A stretch of 64,000 nt of DNA from Kitasatospora sp. NA04385. Its GTDB lineage: Bacteria > Actinomycetota > Actinomycetes > Streptomycetales > Streptomycetaceae. The notes beneath the pieces were generated by a model. It ran no database searches. It had not been told where the DNA came from and was given only the letters and a program-made list of their open reading frames with translations. This document shows positions 1-8,265 of this stretch, piece after piece. The DNA lies in contig NZ_CP054919.1 in the NCBI RefSeq assembly GCF_013364235.1, positions 7,551,603-7,615,602 of the forward strand, read 5' to 3'. The position numbers and the translations under genes are program-made. Numbering within the stretch: the first letter of the stretch is position 1; every line of letters begins with the position of its first letter.

Positions 1-233
1 GCCTGCTCGGCGGCGCCGCCCGCGTAGAGGTCCAGGTGCACCCGGGGGTGCTCCTGGACCGGGCTCGCGCTGGCCCCCAGCGCCAACTGCACCCCGCCCG
101 CGTGCGGGGGCAGCAGCACCGCCCACCGCTCGTCGCCGTCCCCGCGCGACACGTACCCCAGGGCGGCCGTCCAGAACGCCACCGCCCGCGGCACGTCCGC
201 CACGCCCAGCACCACCGAACCCATCGTCAGCAT
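1..233 (-). CDS. VOC (glyoxalase/bleomycin-resistance) family protein, 3' part cut by window edge
   Basis: The first 77 codons of a gene that runs off the left edge. The N-terminus MLTMGSVVLGVADVPRAVAF has the opening beta-strand and helix of a vicinal-oxygen-chelate module: a hydrophobic strand, then DVPRAVAFWTAALGY. VOC proteins are small metal-dependent lyases, dioxygenases or drug-binding proteins. The substrate cannot be named from half a domain. ATG at 233 is taken as the start; an in-frame ATG at 224 is the alternative. The methyltransferase gene just upstream on the same strand ends 24 bases away, so the two may be cotranscribed. Confidence 0.75.
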   Translation of the reverse strand, partial: MLTMGSVVLGVADVPRAVAFWTAALGYVSRGDGDERWAVLLPPHAGGVQLALGASASPVQEHPRVHLDLYAGGAAEQ

Positions 234-257
234 GCCGCCATCCTGCCCCGTTCCGGC

Positions 258-992
258 TCAACCACGCGGCCGACCGACCGCCAGCAGCTCCGGGTGCGGG
301 GCCGCGACCGGTTCGAGGCCCGCCCCGGCGGCCTCCGCCACCAGCGCGGCGGGCTCGGCCGGCCAGATCGGGAACTCCTCCCGGGCGCTGCGCACCGGCC
401 GCCCCGCCCGCTCCACCCGGTACTCGTAGACCATCCGCAGCACCCCGCGGTCGGGCACCCGGGTCACCTCCGCCCGGTAGCTGTCCGCGCCCATCCGGAC
501 CGGGCCGAGACCCGGCAACTCCTCGACCCCGTCCGGGAGTCCGGCCGGCGGCGGGTCGAACAGCAGCACCCCGCCGGGCCGCAGGGCCCGGGCCGCCGCC
601 CGCCACAGGGCGCGCCGGGCGGCCGGCTCCAGGCAGCCCACCACGTTGGCGGCCACCGCCAGGTCGGCGACCGCCTCCAGCCCGGCGTCCTCGGCCCGGC
701 CCGGGTGGACGGTCAGCCGGATCCGCCGGTCCGCGCCGAGCGCCGCCGCCCGGGACATCAGCACCGTCCGCATCGCCGCCGCGGGCTCCACGGCGTGCAC
801 CGGCGCGCCCGAGGACTCCAGCAGCACCCGGGTGACGATCCCGGTGCCCGCGCCGAAGTCCACGATCCCGTGCCGGGCCCGGCCCGCCGCCGCGGCGAAC
901 CAGCGCTCCGCCCGCCGCCGGTCGCCCTCCGCCTGCAGCAGGTCGTAGAACTCGGAACTGACGGCGTAGTCCGTCGCCTCGGGTGCGCTCAT
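258..992 (-). CDS. class I SAM-dependent methyltransferase
   Basis: A 244-residue Rossmann-fold methyltransferase. SAM-binding motif I is visible as IVDFGAGTGIVTRVLLE (about residues 43-59), followed by the acidic end of strand 2 in VHAVEPAAAM and a motif-IV-like LRPGGVLLFDPP. The substrate is unknown; the family includes small-molecule and cofactor methyltransferases. ATG at 992 is preferred over an in-frame GTG three codons upstream. It lies 24 bases upstream of the VOC gene on the same strand and may share its transcript. Confidence 0.85.
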   Translation of the reverse strand: MSAPEATDYAVSSEFYDLLQAEGDRRRAERWFAAAAGRARHGIVDFGAGTGIVTRVLLESSGAPVHAVEPAAAMRTVLMSRAAALGADRRIRLTVHPGRAEDAGLEAVADLAVAANVVGCLEPAARRALWRAAARALRPGGVLLFDPPPAGLPDGVEELPGLGPVRMGADSYRAEVTRVPDRGVLRMVYEYRVERAGRPVRSAREEFPIWPAEPAALVAEAAGAGLEPVAAPHPELLAVGRPRG

Positions 993-1073
993 GCCGCCCA
1001 CCCTGCCGCATCCGACCGGCCCCCGGCGGCCGACGGGCCGGGGGAGCGCCCGCCCGCCGCCCGGGACCGGGGG

Positions 1074-2801
1074 TCACCCGCCATGGCTGCGCAGCGTCTC
1101 CTGGAGCTTGGCGATCGCGAAGCCCCAGCCCTGTCCCACGGTCGGCTTCGCCGGGACGGCGATCTCCTGCGGGTTGGTCAGCACGTCCAGCAGCACCGGC
1201 CCGGGCGTCTCGAAGGCCCGCCGGACGCCGTCCGCCAGCTCGTCCGGGCCGGTGACCCGGATGCCGGTCAGGCCCAGCGCGGTCGCCACCGCCGCGAAGT
1301 CCGGATTGTCCAGCTCGGTGCCGAACTCCGGCAGCCCCGACTGCTCCTGCTCCAGCTTGACCATGCCGAGCCGCCGGTTGTCGAACACCACCAGCTTCAC
1401 CGGCAGCCGGTGCGTCCTGATTGTCATCAGGTCGCCGAGCAGCATGCTCAGGCCGCCGTCCCCGCAGAACGCCACCACTTGCCGGTCCGGGTAGTGCAGT
1501 TGGGCGCCCAGCGCCTGCGGCATCGCGTTGGCCATCGAGCCCAGGTTGTAGGAGCCCAGCAGCCGCCGCCCGCCGCGCATCGTCACGAAGCGCGACAGCC
1601 AGACCGTGGCCATGCCGGTGTCGGAGGTGAACACCGCGTCGTCGGCCGCCGCCGCGTCCACCGCCGCCGCGAGCGCCTCCGGGCGGACGTCGCCGCCCCG
1701 GTTGTCCAGCGCGCTGCGCAGCCGGCCCAGCAGGCGGTGGTCGTGCCGGGGGTCGGCCAGCTTGCGCTGGCCCTCCTGCCACTCGTCGAACCGCCGCCGG
1801 GCCGCCTCCAGGTGCGAGCGGTCCCCGACCGCGTCCAGCAGTGGCAGCAGCGCGTCCAGGGTGGCCCCGGTGTCGCCCGCCAGGCCGACGTCCACCGGGG
1901 TGCGGCGGCCGAGGTGGCGCTCGTCCAGGTCGATCTGCACCGTCCGGCGGCCCTCCGGGTACCAGTCGCGGTACGGGAAGTCGGTGCCGAGCAGCACCAG
2001 GGTGTCGCAGGAGTCCAGGGCGTGCGCGGCGGCCGGGTTGCCGATCAGGCCGGTCTGGCCGACCTGGTAAGGGTTGTCGTCCTCGAAGCCCTCCTTGGCC
2101 TTCAGGGTCAGCACCATCGGCGCCGCCAGCCGCTCGGCCAGCTCCCGCACCCGCGCCCCGGCCTCCCGGGCGCCGCGGCCCACCAGCAGCGTCACCCGCT
2201 CCCCGGCGTTGATCAGCTCGGCGGCCCGCCGCACGCCCTCGTCGTCGGGGCGGGTCACCGGGCGGGTGCGCGGGAAGCGCGCCGGGCGGTCGTCGGGCAG
2301 CTCCCGCTCGCCCAGGTCCCCCGGCACGGTCAGCACCGCCACCCCGCGCTCGGCCAGCGCCGCCCGCACCGCCGCCTCCAGCAGCCGGGGCAGCTGCTCG
2401 GGGGAGGAGACGGTGGCCCGGAACACCGCGACGTCCCGGAACAGCAGGTCGTTGTCGACCTCCTGGAAGTAGTCGCCGCCGATCTCCGCCGACGGCACCT
2501 GCCCGGCGATCGCCAGCACCGGCGTGCGGCTCTTCGCCGCGTCGTACAGGCCGTTCAGCAGGTGCACCGAGCCGGGGCCGACGGTGCCCATGCACACGCC
2601 CAGGCCCCCGGACAGCTGCGACTGGGCGCCCGCCGCGAAGGCCGCCGCCTCCTCGTGCCGGCAGCCCACCCACTCGACGCCCTCGGTGGTGCGAATGGCG
2701 TCCGTCAGCGGGTTCAGGGCGTCGCCGACCACGCCGAAGACGTGCCGGACCTCCAAGTCCACCAGGGCGTCGACGATCACGCGGGCCACGGTACGTGCCA
2801 C
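1074..2801 (-). CDS. poxB: thiamine-pyrophosphate-dependent pyruvate oxidase/dehydrogenase-like enzyme (PoxB type)
   Basis: A 575-residue full-length member of the pyruvate oxidase/acetolactate synthase family. The N-terminal Pyr domain has the cofactor-activating glutamate in GCRHEEAAAF (about residues 47-56) and GTVGPG. The central domain follows, and the C-terminal PP domain carries the TPP motif FCGDGGLSMLLGDL (about 440) ending in the FDNRRLGM segment. The best match in style is the membrane-associated pyruvate:quinone oxidoreductase PoxB, which converts pyruvate to acetate and CO2. I do not see a clear PoxB lipid-binding tail, so the electron acceptor is open. It starts 29 bases after the FMN-glutamate-synthase-like gene on the same strand, so they form an operon. 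Confidence 0.85.
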   Translation of the reverse strand: MARTVARVIVDALVDLEVRHVFGVVGDALNPLTDAIRTTEGVEWVGCRHEEAAAFAAGAQSQLSGGLGVCMGTVGPGSVHLLNGLYDAAKSRTPVLAIAGQVPSAEIGGDYFQEVDNDLLFRDVAVFRATVSSPEQLPRLLEAAVRAALAERGVAVLTVPGDLGERELPDDRPARFPRTRPVTRPDDEGVRRAAELINAGERVTLLVGRGAREAGARVRELAERLAAPMVLTLKAKEGFEDDNPYQVGQTGLIGNPAAAHALDSCDTLVLLGTDFPYRDWYPEGRRTVQIDLDERHLGRRTPVDVGLAGDTGATLDALLPLLDAVGDRSHLEAARRRFDEWQEGQRKLADPRHDHRLLGRLRSALDNRGGDVRPEALAAAVDAAAADDAVFTSDTGMATVWLSRFVTMRGGRRLLGSYNLGSMANAMPQALGAQLHYPDRQVVAFCGDGGLSMLLGDLMTIRTHRLPVKLVVFDNRRLGMVKLEQEQSGLPEFGTELDNPDFAAVATALGLTGIRVTGPDELADGVRRAFETPGPVLLDVLTNPQEIAVPAKPTVGQGWGFAIAKLQETLRSHGG

Positions 2802-2830
2802 GGGGCAACTCCTTTACGGGTGAGGGTGGT

Positions 2831-4411
2831 TCAGACGGTGAAGCGGTCGGGGTCGGCCTCGTGCCAGTCGCGCGCCCAGGACTCCGGCGGCTCGTCCAGC
2901 AGGCGCCCCGGCGCCATCGGCGGGTGCAACTCCGCGTAGGAGCGCACGGCCTGCTGGTCCAGGCGGCGGCGCAGCATCTCCGGGTGCAGGCGGGCCGGGT
3001 CGTCCACGCCCATCGCCGCCATGATCTGCAGGGCGCTCTTGACCGTCGCCTCCTGGTAGCGGGCCACCCGCAGCGACTTGTCGCCCACGTGCAGCGCCCG
3101 GGCCCGGCGCGGGTCCTGGGTGGTCACGCCGACCGGGCAGGTGTTGGTGTGGCAGCGCTGCGCCTGGATGCAGCCGAGCGCGAACATCATGGCGCGCGCC
3201 GCGTTGGTGTAGTCGGCGCCCTGCACCAGCCGCTTCACCAGGTCGCCGCCGGTGGCGACCTTGCCGCTGGCGCCGATCCTGATCCGCTCCCGCAGCCCCG
3301 TGCCCAACAGCGCGTCGCGCACCGTCAGCAGGCCCTCGGTCAGCGGCGTCCCGACGTGGTCGGCGAACTCCAGCGGGGCCGCGCCGGTGCCGCCCTCCGC
3401 GCCGTCCACCACGATGAAGTCCGGGGTGACGCCCTCCGCGAGCATCGCCTTGCACACCGCGAGGAACTGCCGCCGCGAGCCCACGCACAGCTTGAACCCG
3501 ACCGGTTTGCCGTCCGCCAACTCCCGCATCCGGGCCAGGAACAGCACCAGTTCGCGCGGCGTGGAGAAGACCCGGTGGTACGGCGGCGAGATCACCGTCT
3601 CGCCCTGCGGCACGCCGCGCACCTTCGCGATCTCGGCGTTCACCTTCGGACCGGGCAGCACCCCGCCGATGCCGGGCTTGGCGCCCTGGCCGAGCTTCAG
3701 CGACAGGCACTTCACCTGCGGGTGGGCGGCCTTCTCGGCGAACTGCGCCGGGTCGAAGCCGCCGTCCCTGGTCCGGCAGCCGAAGTAGCCGGTGCCCAGC
3801 TCCCAGACCAGGTCGCCGCCCGGCCGCAGGTGGTACTCCGACAGGCCGCCCTCGCCGGTGTCGTGGGCGAAACCGCCCCGCGCCGCGCCCGCGTTCAGGG
3901 CCAGCACCGCGTTGGCCGACAGCGAGCCGAAGCTCATCGCCGAGACGTTCAGCAGCGCCATGTCGTACGGCTTGGTGCAGTCCGGTCCGCCGATCCGCAC
4001 CCGGGGCGCCCGCTCGGGCACCGCGACCGGGGCCAGCGACGGGACGAGGAACTCGCGGCCGGGCTCGTACACGTCCAGCTCGGTGCCGAACGGCTCCTCG
4101 GCGTCGGTGCCCTTGGCCCGCTGGTAGACGATGCTCCGGGTGTCCCGGTCGAACGGGCGGCCGTCCACGTCGCGCTCCACGAAGTACTGCTGCACCTCGG
4201 GCCGGACGGCCTCCAGGGCGAACCGCAGGTGGCCCAGCAGCGGGTAGTTGCGCAGCACCGAGTGCCGCCGCTGGAGCACGTCCCACACCGCCAATGCCGC
4301 CAGCGCCAGCAGCGGCACCGCCGGCAACCACCAGGACGGCGACTGCGCCGCCACCACCGCGGCCGCCGCCGCCCCGCACACCCACCAGGCCACCCACAGG
4401 AATCTCAGCAC
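2831..4411 (-). CDS. FMN-binding glutamate synthase family protein with N-terminal membrane segments
   Basis: 526 residues. Residues 1-45 hold two hydrophobic segments (FLWVAWWVCGAAAAAVVAAQ and LPAVPLLALAALAVW), so the protein is probably membrane-anchored. The rest is the FMN/Fe-S alpha/beta barrel of glutamate synthase: NVSAMSFGSLS, GTGYFGCRTRDG, LKLGQGAKPGIGGVLPG, VVDGAEGGTGAAP, and the cysteine cluster CIQAQRCHTNTCPVGV that ligates the 3Fe-4S centre. There is no glutaminase domain, as is usual for this stand-alone family whose reaction is not settled. It is the first gene of a two-gene operon with the PoxB-like enzyme, which suggests a linked redox role (inference). Confidence 0.88.
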   Translation of the reverse strand: MLRFLWVAWWVCGAAAAAVVAAQSPSWWLPAVPLLALAALAVWDVLQRRHSVLRNYPLLGHLRFALEAVRPEVQQYFVERDVDGRPFDRDTRSIVYQRAKGTDAEEPFGTELDVYEPGREFLVPSLAPVAVPERAPRVRIGGPDCTKPYDMALLNVSAMSFGSLSANAVLALNAGAARGGFAHDTGEGGLSEYHLRPGGDLVWELGTGYFGCRTRDGGFDPAQFAEKAAHPQVKCLSLKLGQGAKPGIGGVLPGPKVNAEIAKVRGVPQGETVISPPYHRVFSTPRELVLFLARMRELADGKPVGFKLCVGSRRQFLAVCKAMLAEGVTPDFIVVDGAEGGTGAAPLEFADHVGTPLTEGLLTVRDALLGTGLRERIRIGASGKVATGGDLVKRLVQGADYTNAARAMMFALGCIQAQRCHTNTCPVGVTTQDPRRARALHVGDKSLRVARYQEATVKSALQIMAAMGVDDPARLHPEMLRRRLDQQAVRSYAELHPPMAPGRLLDEPPESWARDWHEADPDRFTV

Positions 4412-4575
4412 GGCCGCCGTCTAACCCGGATCGCCCGGCCCAAGGCACCCTCCGCCGGGCTGGGCCGGTCGGGTGAGTGTCGCGGGGCCCGGTGGGTCGG
4501 ATGCCCGGGCCGGGCGGCGCCGGGTGCCACAGTGGCCGTGGCTTACGATCATCAGACCGAGGGCGGTGGACGTCG

Positions 4576-5742
4576 GTGTCCCGTGGCACACCCCGATCCT
4601 GGCGGGCCGCGGCCCTGCTGGTGGCAACGCTCCTGCTGGTACCGGGGGTTCCGGCCGCCGCCGAGCCCGCCCCGGCACCCCCCGCCGGGGTCGGTGCGGG
4701 GGCCGGGGCCGGTGCGGGGGCCGACGCGGGGGTCGGGGCCGGGGTCGGCGCCGGGGTGGACGCGGGGTTCGACCAACTGGCCAGGGACGTCGACGAGGCC
4801 CGGCACGCGGCCGAAGCCGCCGAGCAGCACTACACCGCCGCGGCCGCGGAGTCGGCGCGGCGCAGGCAGCTCTCGACGGACGCCGCCCGGCAGGTCGGCG
4901 ACCAGCGCGCCCGGCTCGACGAGGCCGAGTCGGAAGCCGCCCGGCTGGTCTCCGAGCAGTACCGCAGCGGCGGACTCGGCCCGCTCGCCCGGCTGTTCCT
5001 CTCCGACGGCCCCGAGGACTTCCTCGACCGCCAGCAGCACGCCACCGCCGACTCGCGCAGCGCCGCCACCGTGCTGCGCGACCTGCGCGAGGCCCGCAAC
5101 CGGATGGTGCTGTTCGCCGAACAGGCCGCGCAGGCCGAGCAGTCGGCGTCCGACGCCGCGCAGGAGGCCCAGCGCTCCCTGGAGCGGGCCAAGGACGGCG
5201 TCGCCCGCACCGAGCAGCTGCTCGCCGCCGCCACCGCCGAACAGCTCGGCCGGCTGGAGCAGCGCGAGAACGCCCTCGCCGACGGCGCCGCCCGGCAGCT
5301 GCTCGCCGTCGGCCCCGGCGGCGGGGCCTCCGCGGCCGGGCGCAAGGCCATCGACTTCGCGCTCGCCCAGCGCGGCAGACCGTACCTGTGGGGCGGCACC
5401 GGCCCGGACGCCTACGACTGCTCCGGCCTCACCTCGCAGGCCTGGCAGGCGGCCGGCGTCCCGATCCCGCGCACCAGCCAGCAGCAGTGGGCCGGCCTGC
5501 GCCACGTCGCCCTGCGCGACCTGCGCCCCGGCGACCTGGTCATCTACCACGGCGACGCCAGCCACGTCGCCCTCTACCTGGGCGGCGGCACCGTCGTCCA
5601 CGCCCCGCACACCGGCACCGTGGTCAAGCTCGCCCCCGTCGCCATGCTCCCCGTCCTGGGCGCGGTCCGCCCCGACCCGGACGCCCCGGCGGCCCCGACC
5701 GCCCCGGCCGCCTCCCCGCCCCCGAGCGCCCCGCCGTCCTGA
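4576..5742 (+). CDS. secreted NlpC/P60 (C40) peptidoglycan hydrolase with coiled-coil domain
   Basis: A 388-residue exported cell-wall endopeptidase of the RipA/Streptomyces C40 type. Starting at GTG 4576 gives a signal peptide with hydrophobic core AALLVATLLLVPGVPAAAEP; GAGGG lies about 12 bases upstream, and an upstream in-frame ATG at 4477 would add 33 unlikely residues. After a Gly/Ala/Val low-complexity spacer comes a coiled-coil of about 190 residues rich in A, E, Q and R. The C-terminal NlpC/P60 domain has YLWGGTGPDAYDCSGL with catalytic Cys282 and HVALYLGGGTVVHAP with His330. A TACGAT hexamer at about 4544 could be the -10 element. A Pro/Ala tail ends the protein. It should cleave D-glutamyl-diaminopimelate bonds (family knowledge). 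Confidence 0.88.
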   Translation: MSRGTPRSWRAAALLVATLLLVPGVPAAAEPAPAPPAGVGAGAGAGAGADAGVGAGVGAGVDAGFDQLARDVDEARHAAEAAEQHYTAAAAESARRRQLSTDAARQVGDQRARLDEAESEAARLVSEQYRSGGLGPLARLFLSDGPEDFLDRQQHATADSRSAATVLRDLREARNRMVLFAEQAAQAEQSASDAAQEAQRSLERAKDGVARTEQLLAAATAEQLGRLEQRENALADGAARQLLAVGPGGGASAAGRKAIDFALAQRGRPYLWGGTGPDAYDCSGLTSQAWQAAGVPIPRTSQQQWAGLRHVALRDLRPGDLVIYHGDASHVALYLGGGTVVHAPHTGTVVKLAPVAMLPVLGAVRPDPDAPAAPTAPAASPPPSAPPS

Positions 5743-5901
5743 CCCCCCGCCAGGCGGCCACGGGGCGGAGGCAGACGCCCTCGCCGGTGCGGGGGCCGGC
5801 GCCCTCCCGGCGGAAGGCGGGGCGGGCGGTGCCGCCGGGCGGGGTCAGGGCGATGCCGGTGGCCTTGAACTCGTGCTCGTCCCGGCCTTCGTGGGGGAGG
5901 T

Positions 5902-6037
5902 AGACGCAACACCGTCGAACGGGCCGTCGACAAGCTGAAGGACGCCCGGGCCGTGGCGATCCGTCACGACAAGCGCGGCTACGCCCCCCCTCGGCACCGT
6001 CACCGCCGGGGCGCTGGCCGTCCGGCTGCGGTCATGA
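5902..6037 (+). pseudogene. remnant of an IS5-family transposase C-terminus
   Basis: The frame reads RRNTVERAVDKLKDARAVAI, RHDKRGYAP, and then, after a one-base slip in a run of C at about 5985, LGTVTAGALAVRLRS and a stop. This is the conserved tail of IS5-type DDE transposases, which reads approximately RNxVERxxxxLKxxRxVAxRYDKxxxxYxxxxxxAxxxxWLR. Only about 45 codons survive, with a frameshift and no visible terminal inverted repeats or target duplication. It overlaps the 3' end of the convergent small ORF by six bases. It marks an old insertion between the NlpC gene and the XRE region. Confidence 0.8.
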
Positions 6038-6406
6038 ACCGACGCGCCGGCCTTCCGTCACGGACGTGACCGGCCCGGCGTCGAGCGGCCGACGATGGCC
6101 GACGTCGTGCAGCTCGCTCAACGCGGCGTGGTCGTTGGACACCAGCACCTGGGCCAGCCGGGCTGCCGCGGCGACTACGGCCGACCAGGCCGGTGCGTCC
6201 AGATGGACCTCGTCACGGGCGGCGGCGCCGACCGCGTCCTGCACCGCGTTGCAGGCAGTACCGAGACGTGCCATCAGCTCGACCTCCTCCTCGCTGCGAA
6301 GGGACTGCCCCAGCCAGGACCGAGGGTCGTTCGCATCGCAGAAGTCGTCGAAGAGCACGTGCACGATGTAGTCGAGGTTCTCGAACCGGTCCGGATCGAG
6401 CCACAC
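6032..6406 (-). CDS. small orphan protein, SCO4402-family-like
   Basis: 124 residues. The block WLDPDRFENLDYIVHVLFDDFCD followed by SLRSEEEVELMARLGTACNA and LDAPAWSAVVAAAARLAQVL resembles SCO4402-family actinobacterial proteins, which usually begin with an extra N-terminal helix before the VWxD segment. Here the frame is closed by a TAG codon three codons upstream of the GTG start (at 6413-6415), and the sequence above it stays open (VAPASPTW then stop). The gene may therefore be 5'-truncated by a nonsense mutation or simply short. Function unknown. Next to a transposase remnant it may be decaying. Confidence 0.5.
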   Translation of the reverse strand: MWLDPDRFENLDYIVHVLFDDFCDANDPRSWLGQSLRSEEEVELMARLGTACNAVQDAVGAAARDEVHLDAPAWSAVVAAAARLAQVLVSNDHAALSELHDVGHRRPLDAGPVTSVTEGRRVGS

Positions 6407-6549
6407 CTCTCGCTACCACGTCGGGCTGGCCGGCGCCACGACCGCGGGCACGACATGGAGACGGTGGTGAGGCAGCGCAATGCCGTGATCGATCACGCGC
6501 CATGAGTACGCGCCATGAGTACGCGCCTCGTGACCGGCCGGACAGGTCC

Positions 6550-7404
6550 CTAGGCGGAGACCACCCGCAGGGCGCCCGGTCGGCGGCCGGCCAGGCGGTC
6601 GAGGGCGGCGGCGGTCGCCGGGTCGGCGGGCAGGTGGACCAGCAGGCGCTGGTCGTCGTCGGCGGGCAGCTGGAGCGTCTCGTAGGACAGCCGTAGCTCG
6701 CCCGCCTCCGGGTGGAGCAGCCGCTCGGTGCCGGTGGCGTCCGGCAGGCCGGGCAGGCTCGCCAGCCGGTCGGTGAACTCCGCCCCCGCCGAGACCTCCA
6801 ACTCGTCCATCAGCGCCGCCACTTGGACGTCCGAACGGCCCGGGCCCTGCTTGAGCGCGGCCACCTGCTGGTCGGCCGTCCGCGACCAGTCCGGGTAGGC
6901 GTTCCGGGCCCGCGGGTCGGTGAAGACGTAGCGGACCAGGTTCGGCCACTCGCCGTCCAGCAGGCCGATCGGCCCGGCCAGCCGCCGGTAGGCCGGGGTG
7001 CAGGCGAGGACCTCGCCGATCCGGTTGAGCACCAGCGCCGGTGCGGGCTCCAGGTGCTCCAGCAGCGCCCGCACGGTGGGGCGCACGGACCGGTTCGGCG
7101 CCGCGCCGCCGGTGCAGCTGAACCTCCCGTCCAGCGCCTTGCTCAGCCGGTGCAGGTGGACCCGCTCCGCCGTGCCCAGGCGCAGCGCGTCGGCCAGCGC
7201 GGAGAGCACCGGCGCGGACGGGTGGCGGTCGCGCCCCTGCTCCAGCCGGGTCACGTACTCGACGCTCACCCCCGCCAGCGTCGCCAGCTCCGCCCGCCGC
7301 AGACCGGGCGTCCGGCGGCGCGGCCCGGCCGGCAGGCCCACCTCGGCCGGGGTGACGGCCTCCCGGCGGGTGCGCAGGAACAGTCCCAACTCGTTGTCGC
7401 TCAC
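6550..7404 (-). CDS. XRE-family transcriptional regulator with MmyB-like ligand domain
   Basis: 284 residues. The N-terminal helix-turn-helix reads LRRAELATLAGVSVEYVTRL (about residues 34-53). The C-terminal half has the pattern of the MmyB-like domain: PALVLNRIGEVLACTPAYR, LVRYVFTDPRARNAYPDW, and LLHPEAGELRLSYETLQLP. Such actinobacterial regulators usually control a divergently transcribed oxidoreductase. That is the arrangement here, with the NADPH-dependent FMN reductase starting at 7552 on the other strand, 147 bases away. It probably represses or activates that reductase (inference from position). Confidence 0.87.
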   Translation of the reverse strand: MSDNELGLFLRTRREAVTPAEVGLPAGPRRRTPGLRRAELATLAGVSVEYVTRLEQGRDRHPSAPVLSALADALRLGTAERVHLHRLSKALDGRFSCTGGAAPNRSVRPTVRALLEHLEPAPALVLNRIGEVLACTPAYRRLAGPIGLLDGEWPNLVRYVFTDPRARNAYPDWSRTADQQVAALKQGPGRSDVQVAALMDELEVSAGAEFTDRLASLPGLPDATGTERLLHPEAGELRLSYETLQLPADDDQRLLVHLPADPATAAALDRLAGRRPGALRVVSA

Positions 7405-7551
7405 CCGCCGAACCTAACAGCCGGACCCCGTACGGAGGGTGGCCCCCGCACTACCAGTCTCGGTGCGGCCTCCCCCGCCCCGCCGCGGCCCGCCAACCTG
7501 GAGGAGTGCCGCCCCGACCGGGGGCGCCGCCACCAGGACGGGAGTCCCCTG

Positions 7552-8151
7552 ATGACCAGTCAGCCGCTCAACCTCGCCGTGATCGTCGGCAGCGTCCGGG
7601 AGGGCCGCTTCGGCCCCGTGGTCGCCCGCTGGATCTCCGAGCAGGCCGAACTGCACGGCCGCTTCACGGTCGACCTGATCGACCTGGCCGACACCCCGAT
7701 CCCGCTCGAACTCCCCGCCGTCCCACCGGCCCTGAACCCCGACCCGACCCGCTCCGAGGCGATGGAACACCTCGCCCGGCGCCTCGCCGCCGCCGACGCG
7801 GTGGTGGTCGTCACCCCCGACTACAACCGCAGCTTCCCGGCCTCCCTGAAGGCCGCCATCGACTGGCACTACACCCAGTGGCAGGCCAAGCCGATCGGCT
7901 TCGTCGGCTACAGCGGCGCCAGCGGCGGCCTGCTCGCCATCGAGCAACTCCGCCAGGTCTTCAACGAGCTGCGGGCCCACACGGTGCGCGACTACGTCTC
8001 CTTCCCGCGCTACTACCTGCTCTTCGGCCCGGACGGCACCCTGCTCGACCCCACCGGGCCGGAGGCCGCGGCGAAGTCGATGCTGGACCAGCTGGACTGG
8101 TGGGGTTCGGTGCTGCGGGACGCGCGGCGGGAGCGGCCGCTGACCGCCTGA
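7552..8151 (+). CDS. NADPH-dependent FMN reductase family protein
   Basis: 199 residues with a flavodoxin-like fold. The phosphate-binding loop GSVREGRFGP follows strand 1 (LNLAVIVGS), and VVVVTPDYNRSFPASLKAAIDW is the signature P-x-Y-N/H-x-S-x-P-x-x-L-K-x-A-I-D of this family. These enzymes reduce free FMN or quinones using NAD(P)H, and many serve two-component monooxygenases. Several such monooxygenases lie at 13.8-19.3 kb, so this could supply reduced flavin (inference). ATG 7552 has GGGAG eight bases upstream. The gene is divergent from the XRE/MmyB regulator, its likely controller. Confidence 0.9.
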   Translation: MTSQPLNLAVIVGSVREGRFGPVVARWISEQAELHGRFTVDLIDLADTPIPLELPAVPPALNPDPTRSEAMEHLARRLAAADAVVVVTPDYNRSFPASLKAAIDWHYTQWQAKPIGFVGYSGASGGLLAIEQLRQVFNELRAHTVRDYVSFPRYYLLFGPDGTLLDPTGPEAAAKSMLDQLDWWGSVLRDARRERPLTA

Positions 8152-8237
8152 CGGGGGGCCCGGGCCCGGGCGAGGACTCCCGGTCCGGCGAGGACTCTTG
8201 CCCGGGCGACACGCCGTCGAGCGGCAAAGGTGCGCCG

Positions 8238-8255
8238 TATCGCACAGGTGAGATA
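8238..8255. promoter_or_regulatory. dyad operator TATCnCACnnGTGnGATA at the HTH-MurA gene
   Basis: The 18-bp sequence TATCGCACAGGTGAGATA has arms TATC/GATA and CAC/GTG, so 14 of 18 positions are symmetric. It ends 10 bases before the GTG start of the HTH-MurA fusion and overlaps a plausible -10 element TATGTT (8254-8259). That -10 would place the transcription start at or next to the GTG, giving a leaderless message. A protein bound here would block transcription. A related site lies upstream of the next regulator gene (9886-9903). Confidence 0.55.
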
Positions 8256-8265
8256 TGTTCGCGCA

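Noticed and set aside
5743..5901. A coding fragment on the minus strand (VYLPHEGRDEHEFKATGIAL and on)
   Set aside because: It has plausible codon use, but no start, no recognisable family and no clear ends. It may be debris near the IS remnant.
2795..5938. A 1047-codon open frame on the plus strand across the glutamate-synthase-like and NlpC genes
   Set aside because: It is antisense or out of frame to well-conserved genes, has Arg/Pro/His-rich composition and no domains. GC-biased third positions remove stops.
6212..6503. An alternative frame extending the SCO4402-like ORF upstream
   Set aside because: Joining it needs a frameshift or readthrough of TAG, and the upstream residues do not resemble the family N-terminus.
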